Assembly (NCBI RefSeq): GCF_009688945.1
Contig: NZ_AP021874.1
Coordinates: 2,604,001 to 2,668,000 of the forward strand
Origin: Desulfosarcina alkanivorans
GTDB taxonomy: Bacteria; Desulfobacterota; Desulfobacteria; Desulfobacterales; Desulfosarcinaceae
Reading direction: 5' to 3'
Length of the DNA stretch: 64,000 bases
This document shows positions 18,401-27,187 of the stretch, one piece after another. Positions within the stretch are counted from its first letter, which is position 1. Each line of letters begins with the position of its first letter. Made by a program: the position numbers and the translations under genes. Below the pieces are notes generated by a model. That model did no database searches. It worked only from the letters and a program-made list of their open reading frames with translations, and was not told the DNA's origin.

Positions 18401-18614
18401 CAGTTCAAAGCTGAAAGCGAGAAAAGCTGAAAGCGAGAAAAGCTGAAAGCATGGAAACCAGAAGGCCGTTTATCCTTCAACCAGAAACGGTGATCAGTGA
18501 ACGGTGATCAGTGAACTGGGAACCGAGAACTCAGAACCCGGAACCCGAACGCAGTTCGGAAAACGATCCCCACCCTCGACCTAAAACCTAAAACTACTTA
18601 GCACTTAGCCCTCA
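18401..18614. repeat. Series of heptamer arrays in the gmd-antitoxin gap
   Basis: This fills most of the 345-base gap 18318-18662. A 16-base (7+9) unit with AAAGCTGAAAGCGAGA repeats at 18408-18450. Nine 7-base units GTGATCA, GTGAACG and variants (18490-18552) drift gradually to CGGAACC and end in the hairpin CCGAAC-GCA-GTTCGG (18545-18559). CCTAAAA, CCTAAAA, CTACTTA and GCACTTA follow (18580-18614). No protein frame or promoter is recognisable in the gap. Confidence 0.85.
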
Positions 18615-18662
18615 AAACCAATACAACAAATAAAACCAACCAACAGCTTTTTCGCTCACCGC

Positions 18663-19031
18663 CTACTCTTCCATCAGCTTTATGGCCATCAATTGTCTAT
18701 CTTCCAGTTTGAAAGCGACGGCGAGTTTTCTGATGGTCGAATCCCGCAGCCGGGCACCGGGCCGTTCGAATTTGGCCACGGCCGCCTGGGACATCCCCAT
18801 GCGTTCGGCCAGTTCCTTTTGTGTCAGGCCAAGGTATTCGCGCCACGCTTTGATCAGCGACTCGTTATTGTTCACATGCGCCTCGACAACCTGTTGGGGA
18901 ATACCAGACGCTCGCGCCTTTTCCAGCTTCAGGATATGTTTGATGTGGTTCCAGTCCTCCCAGGGAACCAGGACGAAGGCAGGATGACCGCGGTGTACGA
19001 TGGTCTGGTATTTAAAGGATCGGTTCATCAT
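18663..19031 (-). CDS. XRE-family antitoxin-like regulator
   Basis: A 122-residue protein with an N-terminal strand-rich part (QTIVHRGHPAFVLVPWEDWN) of the kind found in RelB/Phd-type antitoxins, and a C-terminal helix-turn-helix, LGLTQKELAERMGMSQAAVAKFE. This arrangement belongs to type II antitoxins that partner RelE/HigB-type toxins. No complete toxin gene is adjacent; the DNA upstream (19040-19160) contains only a frame interrupted by stops. It may therefore be an orphan antitoxin or a free-standing regulator. Confidence 0.8.
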   Translation of the reverse strand: MMNRSFKYQTIVHRGHPAFVLVPWEDWNHIKHILKLEKARASGIPQQVVEAHVNNNESLIKAWREYLGLTQKELAERMGMSQAAVAKFERPGARLRDSTIRKLAVAFKLEDRQLMAIKLMEE

Positions 19032-19716
19032 GGAGGCTCAATTATATGCCGAGGGCAAGCACCTTGATGATATCGTTTGCTTCCTATAGCTCCGCCGCCT
19101 GGGTTACATACCAGCGTGGCGATTCGATTATCGAGTGGATGGGATTGACTGGATCGAAAATATAAAACTTCGCTGTTGGACCTTTCTAAAGCGGAGAAAT
19201 CCGTAAGCGAAGTCACGGCGTTTTACTGTCTTTATGTTAGCGCCGGGTTATGGTCGGGTTAGGATTTCAATAACCCCAACAATGATTATCGATCCGATGT
19301 CAAACCTCAGGAAGAGCAACTATATGCCTCTGTTTTTAATAAGCAATCAGACATTTTTCACTCGATCTGAAGCTGCAGGCCGAAGCCGCGAAAAACAACC
19401 TAACCAAAAGGGATTACCGACTTTTTAGTTTTTGGATTTCAGATGAGAATAGATGGGCACGATTCAGGTGCCAGGCCTCACGGCGGCTAATGAAATTCTA
19501 ACAAACACGCTTTAGTGTGAGTGAATTGATAAGGCTGTACGCGATTGAGGAATCGTTGATCCAGACAGGGCCGTTTTTCTGCTGATTCAGGGAATATGGC
19601 CGTTTGCGGCCTGAAAAAGCCTTTTACGATACTGTCATCCGGCGTCCGACCATCGATGGCCGGCTTATCCGACATCAGCGTTATGTCCACCCATTCATTC
19701 CCGGGATACCACCGCC
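19032..19716. other. 685-base gap upstream of the LuxR gene
   Basis: No convincing gene. On the minus strand between about 19160 and 19040 a frame reads KFYIFDPVNPIHSIIESP and WYVTQAAEL before a stop, which might be the decayed end of a protein, possibly the missing toxin; the case is weak. At 19487-19504 CTAATGA-AATT-CTAACAA resembles the PhoB-box pattern described elsewhere in the window. Nothing else stands out. Confidence 0.4.
19487..19504 (+). promoter_or_regulatory. Possible PhoB box upstream of the LuxR regulator
   Basis: Two 7-base direct repeats with a 4-base spacer, CTAATGA and CTAACAA, separated by AATT. Spacing matches the better boxes at 33143, 50450 and 59371, but one half-site is degenerate and the gene start is about 210 bases away. 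Confidence 0.35.
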
Positions 19717-20412
19717 ATGCCACCTGAAACCGCAACCGCACCGCCCGTGTGCATTACGCAAAAGGACGGCCTTCGGCAGATCGGCCTGGCGGGGCACAAC
19801 ACCTTTCAGAACCGGATGCTCAAGTCGATCCTCGAGACGGGACTGGGCCGGGACTGCCGGGTTGACATGATGGACGCACGCCACCGGAAAGCGGGAAGCG
19901 GCGCACAGCCGCGGGATCTGGTCCTGTGGGACGGGTATGCACTGAACGCCAGGGAGGTCTGGGCCAGACTGCGGCTGGACGACCAGCCCGACCCCGCCCG
20001 CCAGGCGGTCGCCCTGTTCAATATCACGCCCGGCGCCGACATCGCCTTCGAGCGCCAGGCCATCGAAAGGGGCATCCGCGGCATTTTCTACCAGGATGAG
20101 TCCCTGGACCGCTTCCTGAAGGGGGTGAAAATGATTCTTCAGGACGAACTGTGGTTCTCCCGCAAAACCACCTCGACCATCCTCATGGAGTCCCATTTCC
20201 GCCGCCCCGGCATCGTGGCCGCCGAGGCCATGCTGACCGCCCGCGAAAAGGAGATACTGGGCGCCATCGCCTCCGGCGCCAGCAACAACGACATCGCGGT
20301 GGAATGCTTCATCAGCCCCCACACCGTCAAAGCCCACCTCTACAACATCTACAAAAAAATCGGCGTCGGCAACCGCCTGGAAGCCACCTTGTGGGTGGCC
20401 CGCTATCTGTAA
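19717..20412 (+). CDS. LuxR-family transcription regulator (CsgD-like)
   Basis: A 231-residue regulator. The C-terminal 60 residues are a LuxR/NarL helix-turn-helix: LTAREKEILGAIASGASNND, then ISPHTVKAHLYNIYKKIGV. The N-terminal part resembles a degenerate receiver domain without a clear phosphorylatable Asp, as in CsgD and VpsT, which control biofilm matrix genes. It lies at the edge of the exopolysaccharide locus and upstream of the PilZ and PEP-CTERM genes, so control of matrix production is the best guess. The ribosome-binding site is weak, so the start is less certain. Confidence 0.83.
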   Translation: MPPETATAPPVCITQKDGLRQIGLAGHNTFQNRMLKSILETGLGRDCRVDMMDARHRKAGSGAQPRDLVLWDGYALNAREVWARLRLDDQPDPARQAVALFNITPGADIAFERQAIERGIRGIFYQDESLDRFLKGVKMILQDELWFSRKTTSTILMESHFRRPGIVAAEAMLTAREKEILGAIASGASNNDIAVECFISPHTVKAHLYNIYKKIGVGNRLEATLWVARYL

Positions 20413-20449
20413 TCCCCCGGACATGACCTGAAAATCACTACGACGTTTC

Positions 20450-20614
20450 TTTTGATGTCGCTTCGCTCCGTCTTTTGAAAGAGATCGAATGAGCCGAAGG
20501 CGAAAACCATATTCTGAGTTCTGGATTCTGACGCCTGAATTCCTATACGACGATTACGGCAGAGCCAATTATCTCCGACCTGGCCCAGAGGACCTGGTTT
20601 TCTGGACCGAATAA
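20450..20614. repeat. 165-base dispersed repeat, copy 1
   Basis: Matches 37710-37874 over 165 bases without gaps, with about nine mismatches by my reading. Its middle contains ATTCTGA heptamer units and its end a short imperfect hairpin ACCTGG...CCTGGT followed by TTTTC. It has no coding frame. Confidence 0.92.
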
Positions 20615-20854
20615 ATAGGCCTTTTTACGAATTCGCCAGATAGTGTCGATCCAGAAATGAGGAATTTTGGTCGAGATCAAGGCATGCGAAAAATTTAACC
20701 GCAGGCATATGGTTGATATTCCGAGGATTAAGTTTTTCGCATAACACAGATATCGGGCAAAATAACCATTTGTGGATGAACACCAACTAATACCTCCTGC
20801 CCTGCAGGCCTAATACCTTTCTAAGCTCCCGCCTGCCCGAAATTAAGAAATTTT

Positions 20855-21014
20855 TCATACCCCGGCCGGATATCATGTCCCGGCCGGGTGTGGTTGATTA
20901 TCGCCAGTACCGGTAAGTGCTCCGGGGTACTCTTGAGGTCCTTTGCTGACTTGCCCTGTGCAGGCATCAGAAAGCCCGAGGAGGCTGCAGAAGCAGCATT
21001 CCCGGGCTTTTTTT
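20855..21014 (+). ncRNA. Structured leader with terminator before the PilZ gene (candidate attenuator)
   Basis: Four hairpins in series: a perfect 9-base stem CCCGGCCGG (20861-20869 with 20880-20888), then AGTACC...GGTACT (about 20906-20931), then CTGA/TGCC pairing with GGCA/TCAG (20947-20970), then a terminator with stem AAAGCCCG/CGGGCTTT (20971-21010), inner stem GCTGC/GCAGC, and a run of T. It ends 34 bases before the PilZ start. It could be an attenuating 5' leader of the PilZ/PEP-CTERM genes or only a terminator for the LuxR transcript. It does not match the consensus of the known c-di-GMP riboswitches as I remember them. Confidence 0.5.
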
Positions 21015-21048
21015 CGTAACAGGGGACGATTTCGAACAGGAGCGTAAC

Positions 21049-21453
21049 ATGGAAGAACGCCGGCAAATGAGACGATTCACGCTGCGATTGCCTTGCCTGA
21101 TCCACCACTGGAGCGACACCCGCGAAGAACTGCTGGTTCAAACGATGACCCGCAACGTCAGCACCGGCGGCGCATTGGTTGAAACCGACGGTCCGCTGCC
21201 GCCCGGCATTCGTGTTCAATGCAACCTGCTGGTCCAACGCAGCGGACGGCTCAGTGGCGTCGGCGGCGGCAGCTGCATCCGCCTGAGCGGCAGGGTCGTG
21301 CGTGCCGGGACCGACGAAATGGGCGTTACCTTCGGCGAGGACTACCGCATTGTGCGCACCTCACACCTGTGGGAACAGTACCGGGCCGTTTTGCGGTGGC
21401 TTGAACAATGGGAAGCCATGGCCACCGGGCAACCCGATCGGGCCGTTGCATAG
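21049..21453 (+). CDS. PilZ-domain protein
   Basis: A 134-residue single-domain PilZ protein, expected to bind c-di-GMP. The two binding motifs are present: RRQMRRF (RxxxR type, residues 4-10) and NVSTGGALVET (D/NxSxxG, about 40-50), followed by the beta-barrel strands. It is 33 bases upstream of the PEP-CTERM gene and probably co-transcribed. With the HD-GYP protein at 61320-62390 it points to c-di-GMP control in this genome, and by position to control of the exopolysaccharide. Confidence 0.9.
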   Translation: MEERRQMRRFTLRLPCLIHHWSDTREELLVQTMTRNVSTGGALVETDGPLPPGIRVQCNLLVQRSGRLSGVGGGSCIRLSGRVVRAGTDEMGVTFGEDYRIVRTSHLWEQYRAVLRWLEQWEAMATGQPDRAVA

Positions 21454-21486
21454 CCCACCGACCATCATACAAAAAGGAGAAGAGAC

Positions 21487-22053
21487 ATGAAAAAGATCGT
21501 ATTGCTGCTGACCATCGGACTGTTATGGTTCACCGGCCCGGCATGCGCGTGCCTGGTCAACCTGCACGACAACAGCGGCCCGGTCTTCGACGATGCCGAC
21601 CTGGTCGACGTCTGGGACGGACTGGATTGGGACACTTACCTCAGGGGCATCGATCAGGACATTTTCCAGCCCCAGGCAGCGGTCTTCAGCATCTGGGGCC
21701 GGTACGGATTTGCCAACGCCCTGACGGTTGAAGGCGACCGGATGCAGGGCCGGCACGGGAGAGGCCTTCACGACGCCTTCTCCTTCCGCCCCACGGCCAT
21801 CTACGGCAATGGGCCCTTTGACCCTTTTTATTTTCTCTTTAACGAATGTGTTGCGGACCTGGACCACTTCTGGATGTTCACCATGGACACGCTCACCCTG
21901 GGTGATCTGGATCTTGATGTCCTGGTGGCCATCCTGATGCGGCCCACGGAGACCAATCCGGTGCCGACCCCCATTCCCGGCGCGGCCCTGCTGCTGGCCA
22001 GCGGCCTGGTGGCGGTGATGGGGACACGGAGGAAGCTGAAAGCTGAAAGATAG
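21487..22053 (+). CDS. PEP-CTERM/VPLPA-type sorted surface protein
   Basis: A 188-residue exported protein. It starts with a signal peptide (MKKIVLLLTIGLLWFTGPACA) after a good ribosome-binding site (AAAAAGGAGAAGAG). The C-terminus has NPVPTPIPGAALLLASGL followed by VAVMGTRRK, the tripartite exosortase signal: a proline-rich motif, a hydrophobic helix and basic residues. The central part has no recognised domain. It is the only visible candidate substrate for the exosortase at 1-588. The last codons (KLKAER and stop) are made of GAAAGCT heptamers from the adjoining array. Confidence 0.85.
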   Translation: MKKIVLLLTIGLLWFTGPACACLVNLHDNSGPVFDDADLVDVWDGLDWDTYLRGIDQDIFQPQAAVFSIWGRYGFANALTVEGDRMQGRHGRGLHDAFSFRPTAIYGNGPFDPFYFLFNECVADLDHFWMFTMDTLTLGDLDLDVLVAILMRPTETNPVPTPIPGAALLLASGLVAVMGTRRKLKAER

Positions 22054-22251
22054 AAAGTACACAGTTCCCGGTTCACGGCTGACAGCTCCACCGCCCTCCG
22101 GTCTTCGCACTTTGAACTGTGATCCGGGAACTGTGTACCGTGAACCGAGGACTCCGAACGGAGTTCGTTGAACTTTGAACCCCGAACGCAGTTCGAAGAC
22201 CACAGACCCCAAACCGGAAACCCTGAACAGGGTTCGTTGCCCCCGAACACA
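22031..22251. repeat. Long heptamer array with GAAC/GTTC hairpins
   Basis: Eight units of GAAAGCT type (22031-22086) and, after a less regular stretch, seventeen consecutive 7-base units (22133-22251; GTGTACC, GTGAACC, TTGAACT, CAAACCG and others). Adjacent units that are nearly reverse complements make small hairpins: CGAAC-GGA-GTTCG (22155-22167), CGAAC-GCA-GTTCG (22183-22195) and GAAC-AGG-GTTC (22225-22235). It fills most of the 341-base gap between the PEP-CTERM and ATPase genes. Confidence 0.88.
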
Positions 22252-22265
22252 TTCCTGACAAGCCC

Positions 22266-22283
22266 CTAACACAATCCTCATAT
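22266..22283 (+). promoter_or_regulatory. Weak PhoB-box-like site before the ATPase operon
   Basis: CTAACAC-AATC-CTCATAT has one perfect half-site and a degenerate second at the right 11-base pitch. It is about 110 bases upstream of the ATPase start. Confidence 0.3.
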
Positions 22284-22394
22284 ATTTCTGTTTTCCTAAC
22301 CGATCCACATCGATGCCGGACAATCGGTGTATCCGCTCTATTGCCTTGTCGTTATAGCAGCAACGGGGTTGACCGCAGGAAGGTGCTTCGAAAC

Positions 22395-24269
22395 ATGGCT
22401 CATGGATTTGTTCGGGAAATGATGCAGGCGGACAGCGCAAATTTTCGCCTGCAGCTGGGGGCATGCCTGCTCGGCGGACTTCTCCTGGGCGTATCCTATC
22501 TTTCCGCGTGGGTGTTGGATCAGGTTGAACTGGCCGCGCTGGTATCGCTGTCTGCGGCTATTTTGCTGGGCGCCCCTCTGGTTTACAACGCCCTGAAGGA
22601 TTTGTGGCGTGACCGGCTTGAAATGAACGAACTGGCCGCGCTCAGCTTCGTCGTGTCCCTGGGAAGCACCCAGTATCAGACCGCCGCACTGATCGCCTTC
22701 TTCCTGGTGGGCGCCCAGTTGATCGAATACCGGTCGCAGTTGGGCGCCCGCAAGAACCTCGAGGCCCTGCTTCGACTGGCTCCTCAGCGGGCATGGGTCC
22801 AACGGGAAAACGCTTTTGAAGAGATCGATGCCGCCGAGCTCTCCGCCGGTGATGTGGTCCGGGTCCGGGCAGGGGACCAGATACCGGGGGACGGTACCGT
22901 CATGGAGGGGTACAGCACCGTCGATCAGGCCACGATCACCGGAGAGTCCCTGCCCGTTGAAAAACAGGCCGGCGACCGGGTTTTCGGCGGGACGCTCAAC
23001 CAGACCGGATTGCTCACCATCCGCATCACCGTGGAAACGGGCGACACGACCCTGGCCAGAATCCAGACCCTGATCGCCCAGGCCGAAGCAAACCGCACCC
23101 CGGTGTCACGGCTGATCGACCGATACGTCTCCTGGTATACGCCCATTGTGCTGATGTGTGCGGCCATCGTGCTCTTTTTCACCCGCGACCTCAATCGCGC
23201 CGTCGCCATGCTGATCGTGGCCTGCCCCTGCACGATCATTCTCTCCACGCCGACCGCCTTCGTGGCCGCGTTGAGCGCTTCCGCCCGGCTGGGCGTCATC
23301 ATCAAGAACCTTCACTTTCTGGAGGTCGCCAACCGCATCGACACCCTGATCTTCGACAAGACCGGCACCCTCACCACGGGCCGGCTCACGGTGGCATCCA
23401 TCAGCGTCAACGGCAGGGTCAGCGAAGATGAACTGGTGGCCCTGACCGCCAGCCTCGAACAATACTCGACCCATCCGGTCGCCAAAGCGGTCATGGCCGA
23501 AGCCCGCCTGAGAAATATCGAGCCATCGGCAGCAGTCGATGTGGGGGAAACCCCCGGCTTCGGCATTCAAGGAAAACTCAACGGCAGCAGCATGGCCATC
23601 GGACGCAGACGCTGGATCGAAAAGCGGTGTCCGATGGGAATTATGGAATCTGCGGATGGAGACGGAACCACCAGCCTGCATGTCGCCCAGGACAACCAGT
23701 GGATCGGAACCCTTCACCTGGCCGATACGGTGCGGCCGGATGCCAAAGCCGTCATCGAGGACCTGCGATCCCAGTCGGTAGGTCAGGTGGTCATGCTGAC
23801 CGGGGACCGGCGGTCCGCCGCCGATAGGATCGCCGCACACCTGTCTTGCGAGGTTGAATCCGAGGTCATGCCCAGCCATAAAATGGCCCGAGTGGAAGCG
23901 GCACGCCGGGAGGGCCGCGTTGTGGGCGTGGTGGGAGACGGGGTCAACGATGCGCCGGCCCTGGCCGCCGGGGATGTCTCCATTGCCATGGGCGCCGCGG
24001 GCAGCGATGTGGCCATTCATTCCGCCGGAATCATCCTGATGAACGACCAGCTGGACCGCATTCCGTTTGTACTGGAACTCTCCCATCGCGTCGTCGCCAC
24101 CATCCGCCAGAATCTCATTTTCAGCACCCTTTTCATTCTGGCGCTGTTCGGGTTGAGTGCGGCGGGGTCCATCCCTCCGGTGCTGGCGGCGGTCCTGCAC
24201 ACATCCAGTTCCCTGTTTGTCGTTTTCAACTCCGCCCGCCTGCTGCGCGTGGGAGAGGACCTTTCATGA
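22395..24269 (+). CDS. P1B-type heavy-metal translocating ATPase
   Basis: A 624-residue metal pump of the inner membrane. It has the TGES actuator motif (182-185), the transmembrane CPC metal site in [13 protein letters not shown] (277-279), the phosphorylated Asp in [10 protein letters not shown] (D321), the HP nucleotide site (STHPVAKAV) and [10 protein letters not shown]. There is no N-terminal HMA or His-rich metal-binding domain. I use the ATG at 22395 after AGGAAGG; a TTG at 22341 is in frame. The metal cannot be assigned because the last helix motif ([16 protein letters not shown]) is not one I can link to a specific ion. Its stop overlaps the next start by four bases. Confidence 0.9.
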   Translation: MAHGFVREMMQADSANFRLQLGACLLGGLLLGVSYLSAWVLDQVELAALVSLSAAILLGAPLVYNALKDLWRDRLEMNELAALSFVVSLGSTQYQTAALIAFFLVGAQLIEYRSQLGARKNLEALLRLAPQRAWVQRENAFEEIDAAELSAGDVVRVRAGDQIPGDGTVMEGYSTVDQATITGESLPVEKQAGDRVFGGTLNQTGLLTIRITVETGDTTLARIQTLIAQAEANRTPVSRLIDRYVSWYTPIVLMCAAIVLFFTRDLNRAVAMLIVACPCTIILSTPTAFVAALSASARLGVIIKNLHFLEVANRIDTLIFDKTGTLTTGRLTVASISVNGRVSEDELVALTASLEQYSTHPVAKAVMAEARLRNIEPSAAVDVGETPGFGIQGKLNGSSMAIGRRRWIEKRCPMGIMESADGDGTTSLHVAQDNQWIGTLHLADTVRPDAKAVIEDLRSQSVGQVVMLTGDRRSAADRIAAHLSCEVESEVMPSHKMARVEAARREGRVVGVVGDGVNDAPALAAGDVSIAMGAAGSDVAIHSAGIILMNDQLDRIPFVLELSHRVVATIRQNLIFSTLFILALFGLSAAGSIPPVLAAVLHTSSSLFVVFNSARLLRVGEDLS

Positions 24270-26275
24270 ACGAAGGACGGAAACTGCTCGGCCGCGGCGC
24301 CGTCCACAGCCTGACGGGATTGCTCACCTGTACGGCCCTGGCCGGCCTGCTCGCCTGGATTACGCGGCTGCATGCCGGCACCATCGCCTGGCATGTACTC
24401 TGGCCGTGCCTTGCCGGAACGATTGTCTGGGGCCACCTGCTGGCCTCCTATCTGCTGCTGGCCCGGGATTCCCGCCACGCAGAAATCCCCGACGGGCATG
24501 AACCGGCCGATTCACAATCGACCGAATCCGGCAAACGCCGCATCCGCGGCGTGCATCGTTTCTATTACCGATTTATCGTACCCGTCATGGAGTTGGGAGC
24601 GGCCCTTCTGCTCGCCCAGAGTTTCCGTTCAGGCCTGGCTGTGCCGCCGTCTGCAACGGCAGCCGCGTCCACGAGCAGCCTGCTGCTCGTGGCGGCCTAT
24701 TCCATCACGGCCCTGCTCCTGATCGTGCTTTCCGTGTATGTGACCGGCCTGATGGCGGCCAGAACCTGGCACCTGCTGAAAAGCGGGCGCAACATCACCA
24801 ACCTTGTTGCCGGCCTGTTTGTCGGCCTGCTGGCAGGGGCCTGCGGCGATCATTTCGGATTCAGTAAAATAGCGACAATCGTCGGTTGGGGGTTCGTTGT
24901 TGTCAACACCCTGCTGGCCGCGGAAATCCTCCTCTCCATGGGCCTGCGCCTGTTCTCGCCGCGCAGGCCCAACGCCCTGCCGCGTCCCGCCTTCGATTTT
25001 TATCTCCTCGAAGGACTCTCCCAGCCGGACCGGATCGGCCATACCTTTGCCGCCATGCTGGAAGGCGTCTTCGGCTTCGACATCACGCGGACATCCTTTG
25101 GCAGGGTCGTTCAATCACTGATCCTGCCCACGGTTTGGGTCACGGCCGGTTCGATTGCAGGCCTCTCCTGCATCGTGATCGTCCCGCCCCACGAGCAGGC
25201 CGTCGTTTTGAACCTGGGCCGCCTCGTCCCGCAGCCGCTCCAGCCCGGCCTGCATCTCAAGCTCCCCTGGCCCCTGGCGTCCGTCCGTCGATACGACGTC
25301 GGCGCCGTCCGCAGCATTCACGTGGGCTCCCACAAACCGGGCCGCACGGGGGGCGGCGTCTACCGGAAAGGGGTTCCCATTTTATGGACCAACATGCACG
25401 GCATCGACATCGACGAACTGCTGATCTGCTCTTCTCCCCTGGACAGGAACCGCACCGCCGTGGATGGGCAGCTGCGCAAAGCGGACATCCGCAAAGTGCC
25501 GTCCGTATCGCTGGCCGCCGCCGATGTTCACATCCAGTATGCGATCGACAATCTGATCGCCTATGTGAACACCTCCGCCGCACCGGAATCGCTGCTGCGA
25601 AAAATGGCGGAAACCCGGGCGACACGGCTGATCTACCGCTACGACATCGATGCCCTGTTTACCGAGGCACGCCTCGACCTGGTCGACGATATCCGGCATG
25701 CACTGCAGGATGCCTGCGACAAACGCGAGTTAGGCATCAAGATCGTTCATGTCGCCATCACCGCCGCACACCCGCCGGTGGAGGTGGCCGACGATTTCGA
25801 GGCCACCGTCGTGGCCATGCAGGAAAAGGAGACCCGCATCCAGCAGGCACGCCAAACCGCCATTCGGACTCGGGTGGAGGCCACCGGTTCGGTCAAAACG
25901 TTCTACCGGCTGGCATCCCTGGCCGACCAGGTCGATTTCCAGAAGGAGGCGGCGGCAGTGACGGATTACGATGCGTTGCTGCATGATGCCGGAGGCGCGG
26001 TGTCTCAGCGCCTCGCGGAAGCCAAGTCCTATCGTTTTACCCGGGAAAACCGGGAACGGGGGACCACCGAGCGGTTTGTCCAGCAGCTGCGCGCCTATGA
26101 AGCCTCGCCCCGAAATTACCGCTACGATACCTATTTTTCGACCCTCGAGAAAGGCCTGGCGAAAAACAGGAAAGTCGTTCTCCTCGGCGGCACCGACAAT
26201 ACCATTGTTCGCATGGGCATCGGCGAGCAGGGGATGGGCATGAACCTGATGCCGGATGAAATCGGGATGAGATAA
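24266..26275 (+). CDS. SPFH-domain protein, HflK-like, with long membrane N-terminus
   Basis: A 669-residue protein. The first 300 residues contain about seven hydrophobic segments, whereas typical HflK has one. The SPFH/band-7 domain follows ([40 protein letters not shown]), then an alpha-helical, probably coiled-coil part with [24 protein letters not shown] proteins form large membrane rings; HflK/HflC do so around the FtsH protease. No ftsH gene is visible here; the partner in the operon is the metal ATPase. The start overlaps the ATPase stop (ATGA). Confidence 0.8.
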   Translation: MNEGRKLLGRGAVHSLTGLLTCTALAGLLAWITRLHAGTIAWHVLWPCLAGTIVWGHLLASYLLLARDSRHAEIPDGHEPADSQSTESGKRRIRGVHRFYYRFIVPVMELGAALLLAQSFRSGLAVPPSATAAASTSSLLLVAAYSITALLLIVLSVYVTGLMAARTWHLLKSGRNITNLVAGLFVGLLAGACGDHFGFSKIATIVGWGFVVVNTLLAAEILLSMGLRLFSPRRPNALPRPAFDFYLLEGLSQPDRIGHTFAAMLEGVFGFDITRTSFGRVVQSLILPTVWVTAGSIAGLSCIVIVPPHEQAVVLNLGRLVPQPLQPGLHLKLPWPLASVRRYDVGAVRSIHVGSHKPGRTGGGVYRKGVPILWTNMHGIDIDELLICSSPLDRNRTAVDGQLRKADIRKVPSVSLAAADVHIQYAIDNLIAYVNTSAAPESLLRKMAETRATRLIYRYDIDALFTEARLDLVDDIRHALQDACDKRELGIKIVHVAITAAHPPVEVADDFEATVVAMQEKETRIQQARQTAIRTRVEATGSVKTFYRLASLADQVDFQKEAAAVTDYDALLHDAGGAVSQRLAEAKSYRFTRENRERGTTERFVQQLRAYEASPRNYRYDTYFSTLEKGLAKNRKVVLLGGTDNTIVRMGIGEQGMGMNLMPDEIGMR

Positions 26276-27168
26276 TGCTGACCCACCGAATCATGAAATT
26301 TACCATTGGGATCGTTCTGTCATCGTTCTTCCTCGGCATGCTGTTCACCTACCAGGTAAACTTCGATGAGGTTGTGCTGGTGACCACCTTCGGCCGGGCC
26401 ACCGAGCAGTCGGTGATCAACCGGAACGGCGACCAGGCCGGTCTTCACCTGAAATGGCCCTGGCCGATCCAGACGGTCTATCGCATGGACCGCCGTTACT
26501 TCGTGATCGAGGATCGCCTGGAACAGCAGGAAACCAGGGACCGTCAGGTCGTGATCGCCAAGGCCTTTGCCGTGTGGCGCATCGACGACCCCCTGCGGTT
26601 TCACCGCATGTTCCGCTCCAACCTGGAGGCCGAGGACTTCCTGAAGGAACGCCTGCGGGCCACCAAAGCCGAAATCAGCCGGTTTTCCTTCGACGACCTG
26701 ACCAACGCCGATCCGCAGAAACTCCGGCTCGATGACGTCCAGCAAGCCCTGTTTGCGCGTATGCGATCGGATCTTGACGGACACGCCTGCGGCATCGAGG
26801 TGGTGGACATGGACATCAGCCGCATTCTTCTGCCCGAGCGGATCACGCGTTCCGTCTTCTCGCGCATGAAACAGACGCGCCAGCGGTTCGCCCAGAACGC
26901 CCGATCCGAGGGCAAGGCCATCGCCCAGGGCATCACCGCCGAAACCAACAGCGATAAGCAGCGGATACTCGCTTTCGCGGACCGGGTCGCCCAGAACATC
27001 CGCGCCCAGGGGGACGCGGCGGCGGCGCAGTATTATGCCGAGTATAACAAGGATCCGGAGTTCGCCCTGTTCCTGCGAAAGCTGGAGGCACTGGAAAAAA
27101 GCCTCGAAACCAACACCACGTTTGTTCTGGACACCGATTCGGAGCCCTTCGAACTGCTAAAAAAATAA
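26275..27168 (+). CDS. SPFH-domain protein, HflC-like
   Basis: A 297-residue membrane-anchored SPFH protein with a single N-terminal helix (FTIGIVLSSFFLGMLFTYQV), then FDEVVLVTTFGRATEQSVIN and GLHLKWPWPIQTVYRMDRR. The central helices (RSEGKAIAQGITAETNSDKQ) and the C-terminal FALFLRKLEALEKSL correspond to HflC, which is usually of similar length. It shares one base with the HflK-like gene, so the pair is coupled as in hflKC operons. Confidence 0.85.
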   Translation: MLTHRIMKFTIGIVLSSFFLGMLFTYQVNFDEVVLVTTFGRATEQSVINRNGDQAGLHLKWPWPIQTVYRMDRRYFVIEDRLEQQETRDRQVVIAKAFAVWRIDDPLRFHRMFRSNLEAEDFLKERLRATKAEISRFSFDDLTNADPQKLRLDDVQQALFARMRSDLDGHACGIEVVDMDISRILLPERITRSVFSRMKQTRQRFAQNARSEGKAIAQGITAETNSDKQRILAFADRVAQNIRAQGDAAAAQYYAEYNKDPEFALFLRKLEALEKSLETNTTFVLDTDSEPFELLKK

Positions 27169-27187
27169 CGGAAAGCGACTCGCCCCT

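Noticed and set aside
19681..20424. 247-codon minus-strand frame opposite the LuxR gene
   Set aside because: Third-position G/C bias produces the open frame; the LuxR helix-turn-helix on the plus strand is unambiguous.
20855..21014. c-di-GMP (GEMM) riboswitch
   Set aside because: The conserved core sequences of the known classes are not present, so I list only a candidate structured leader.
20821..21237. 138-codon minus-strand frame across the leader and PilZ start
   Set aside because: It runs through hairpins and the terminator and is opposite the PilZ gene.
15900..22260. Repeat arrays considered as CRISPR
   Set aside because: Units are 7 bases, contiguous and degenerate, with no unique spacers of 30-40 bases and no cas genes nearby.
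21523..22464. 313-codon minus-strand frame across the PEP-CTERM gene and the ATPase start
   Set aside because: It crosses a repeat array and is opposite two well-supported genes; no ribosome-binding site or family signal.
23106..24200. 364-codon minus-strand frame opposite the ATPase
   Set aside because: His/Gly/Asp-rich shadow of a high-GC gene.
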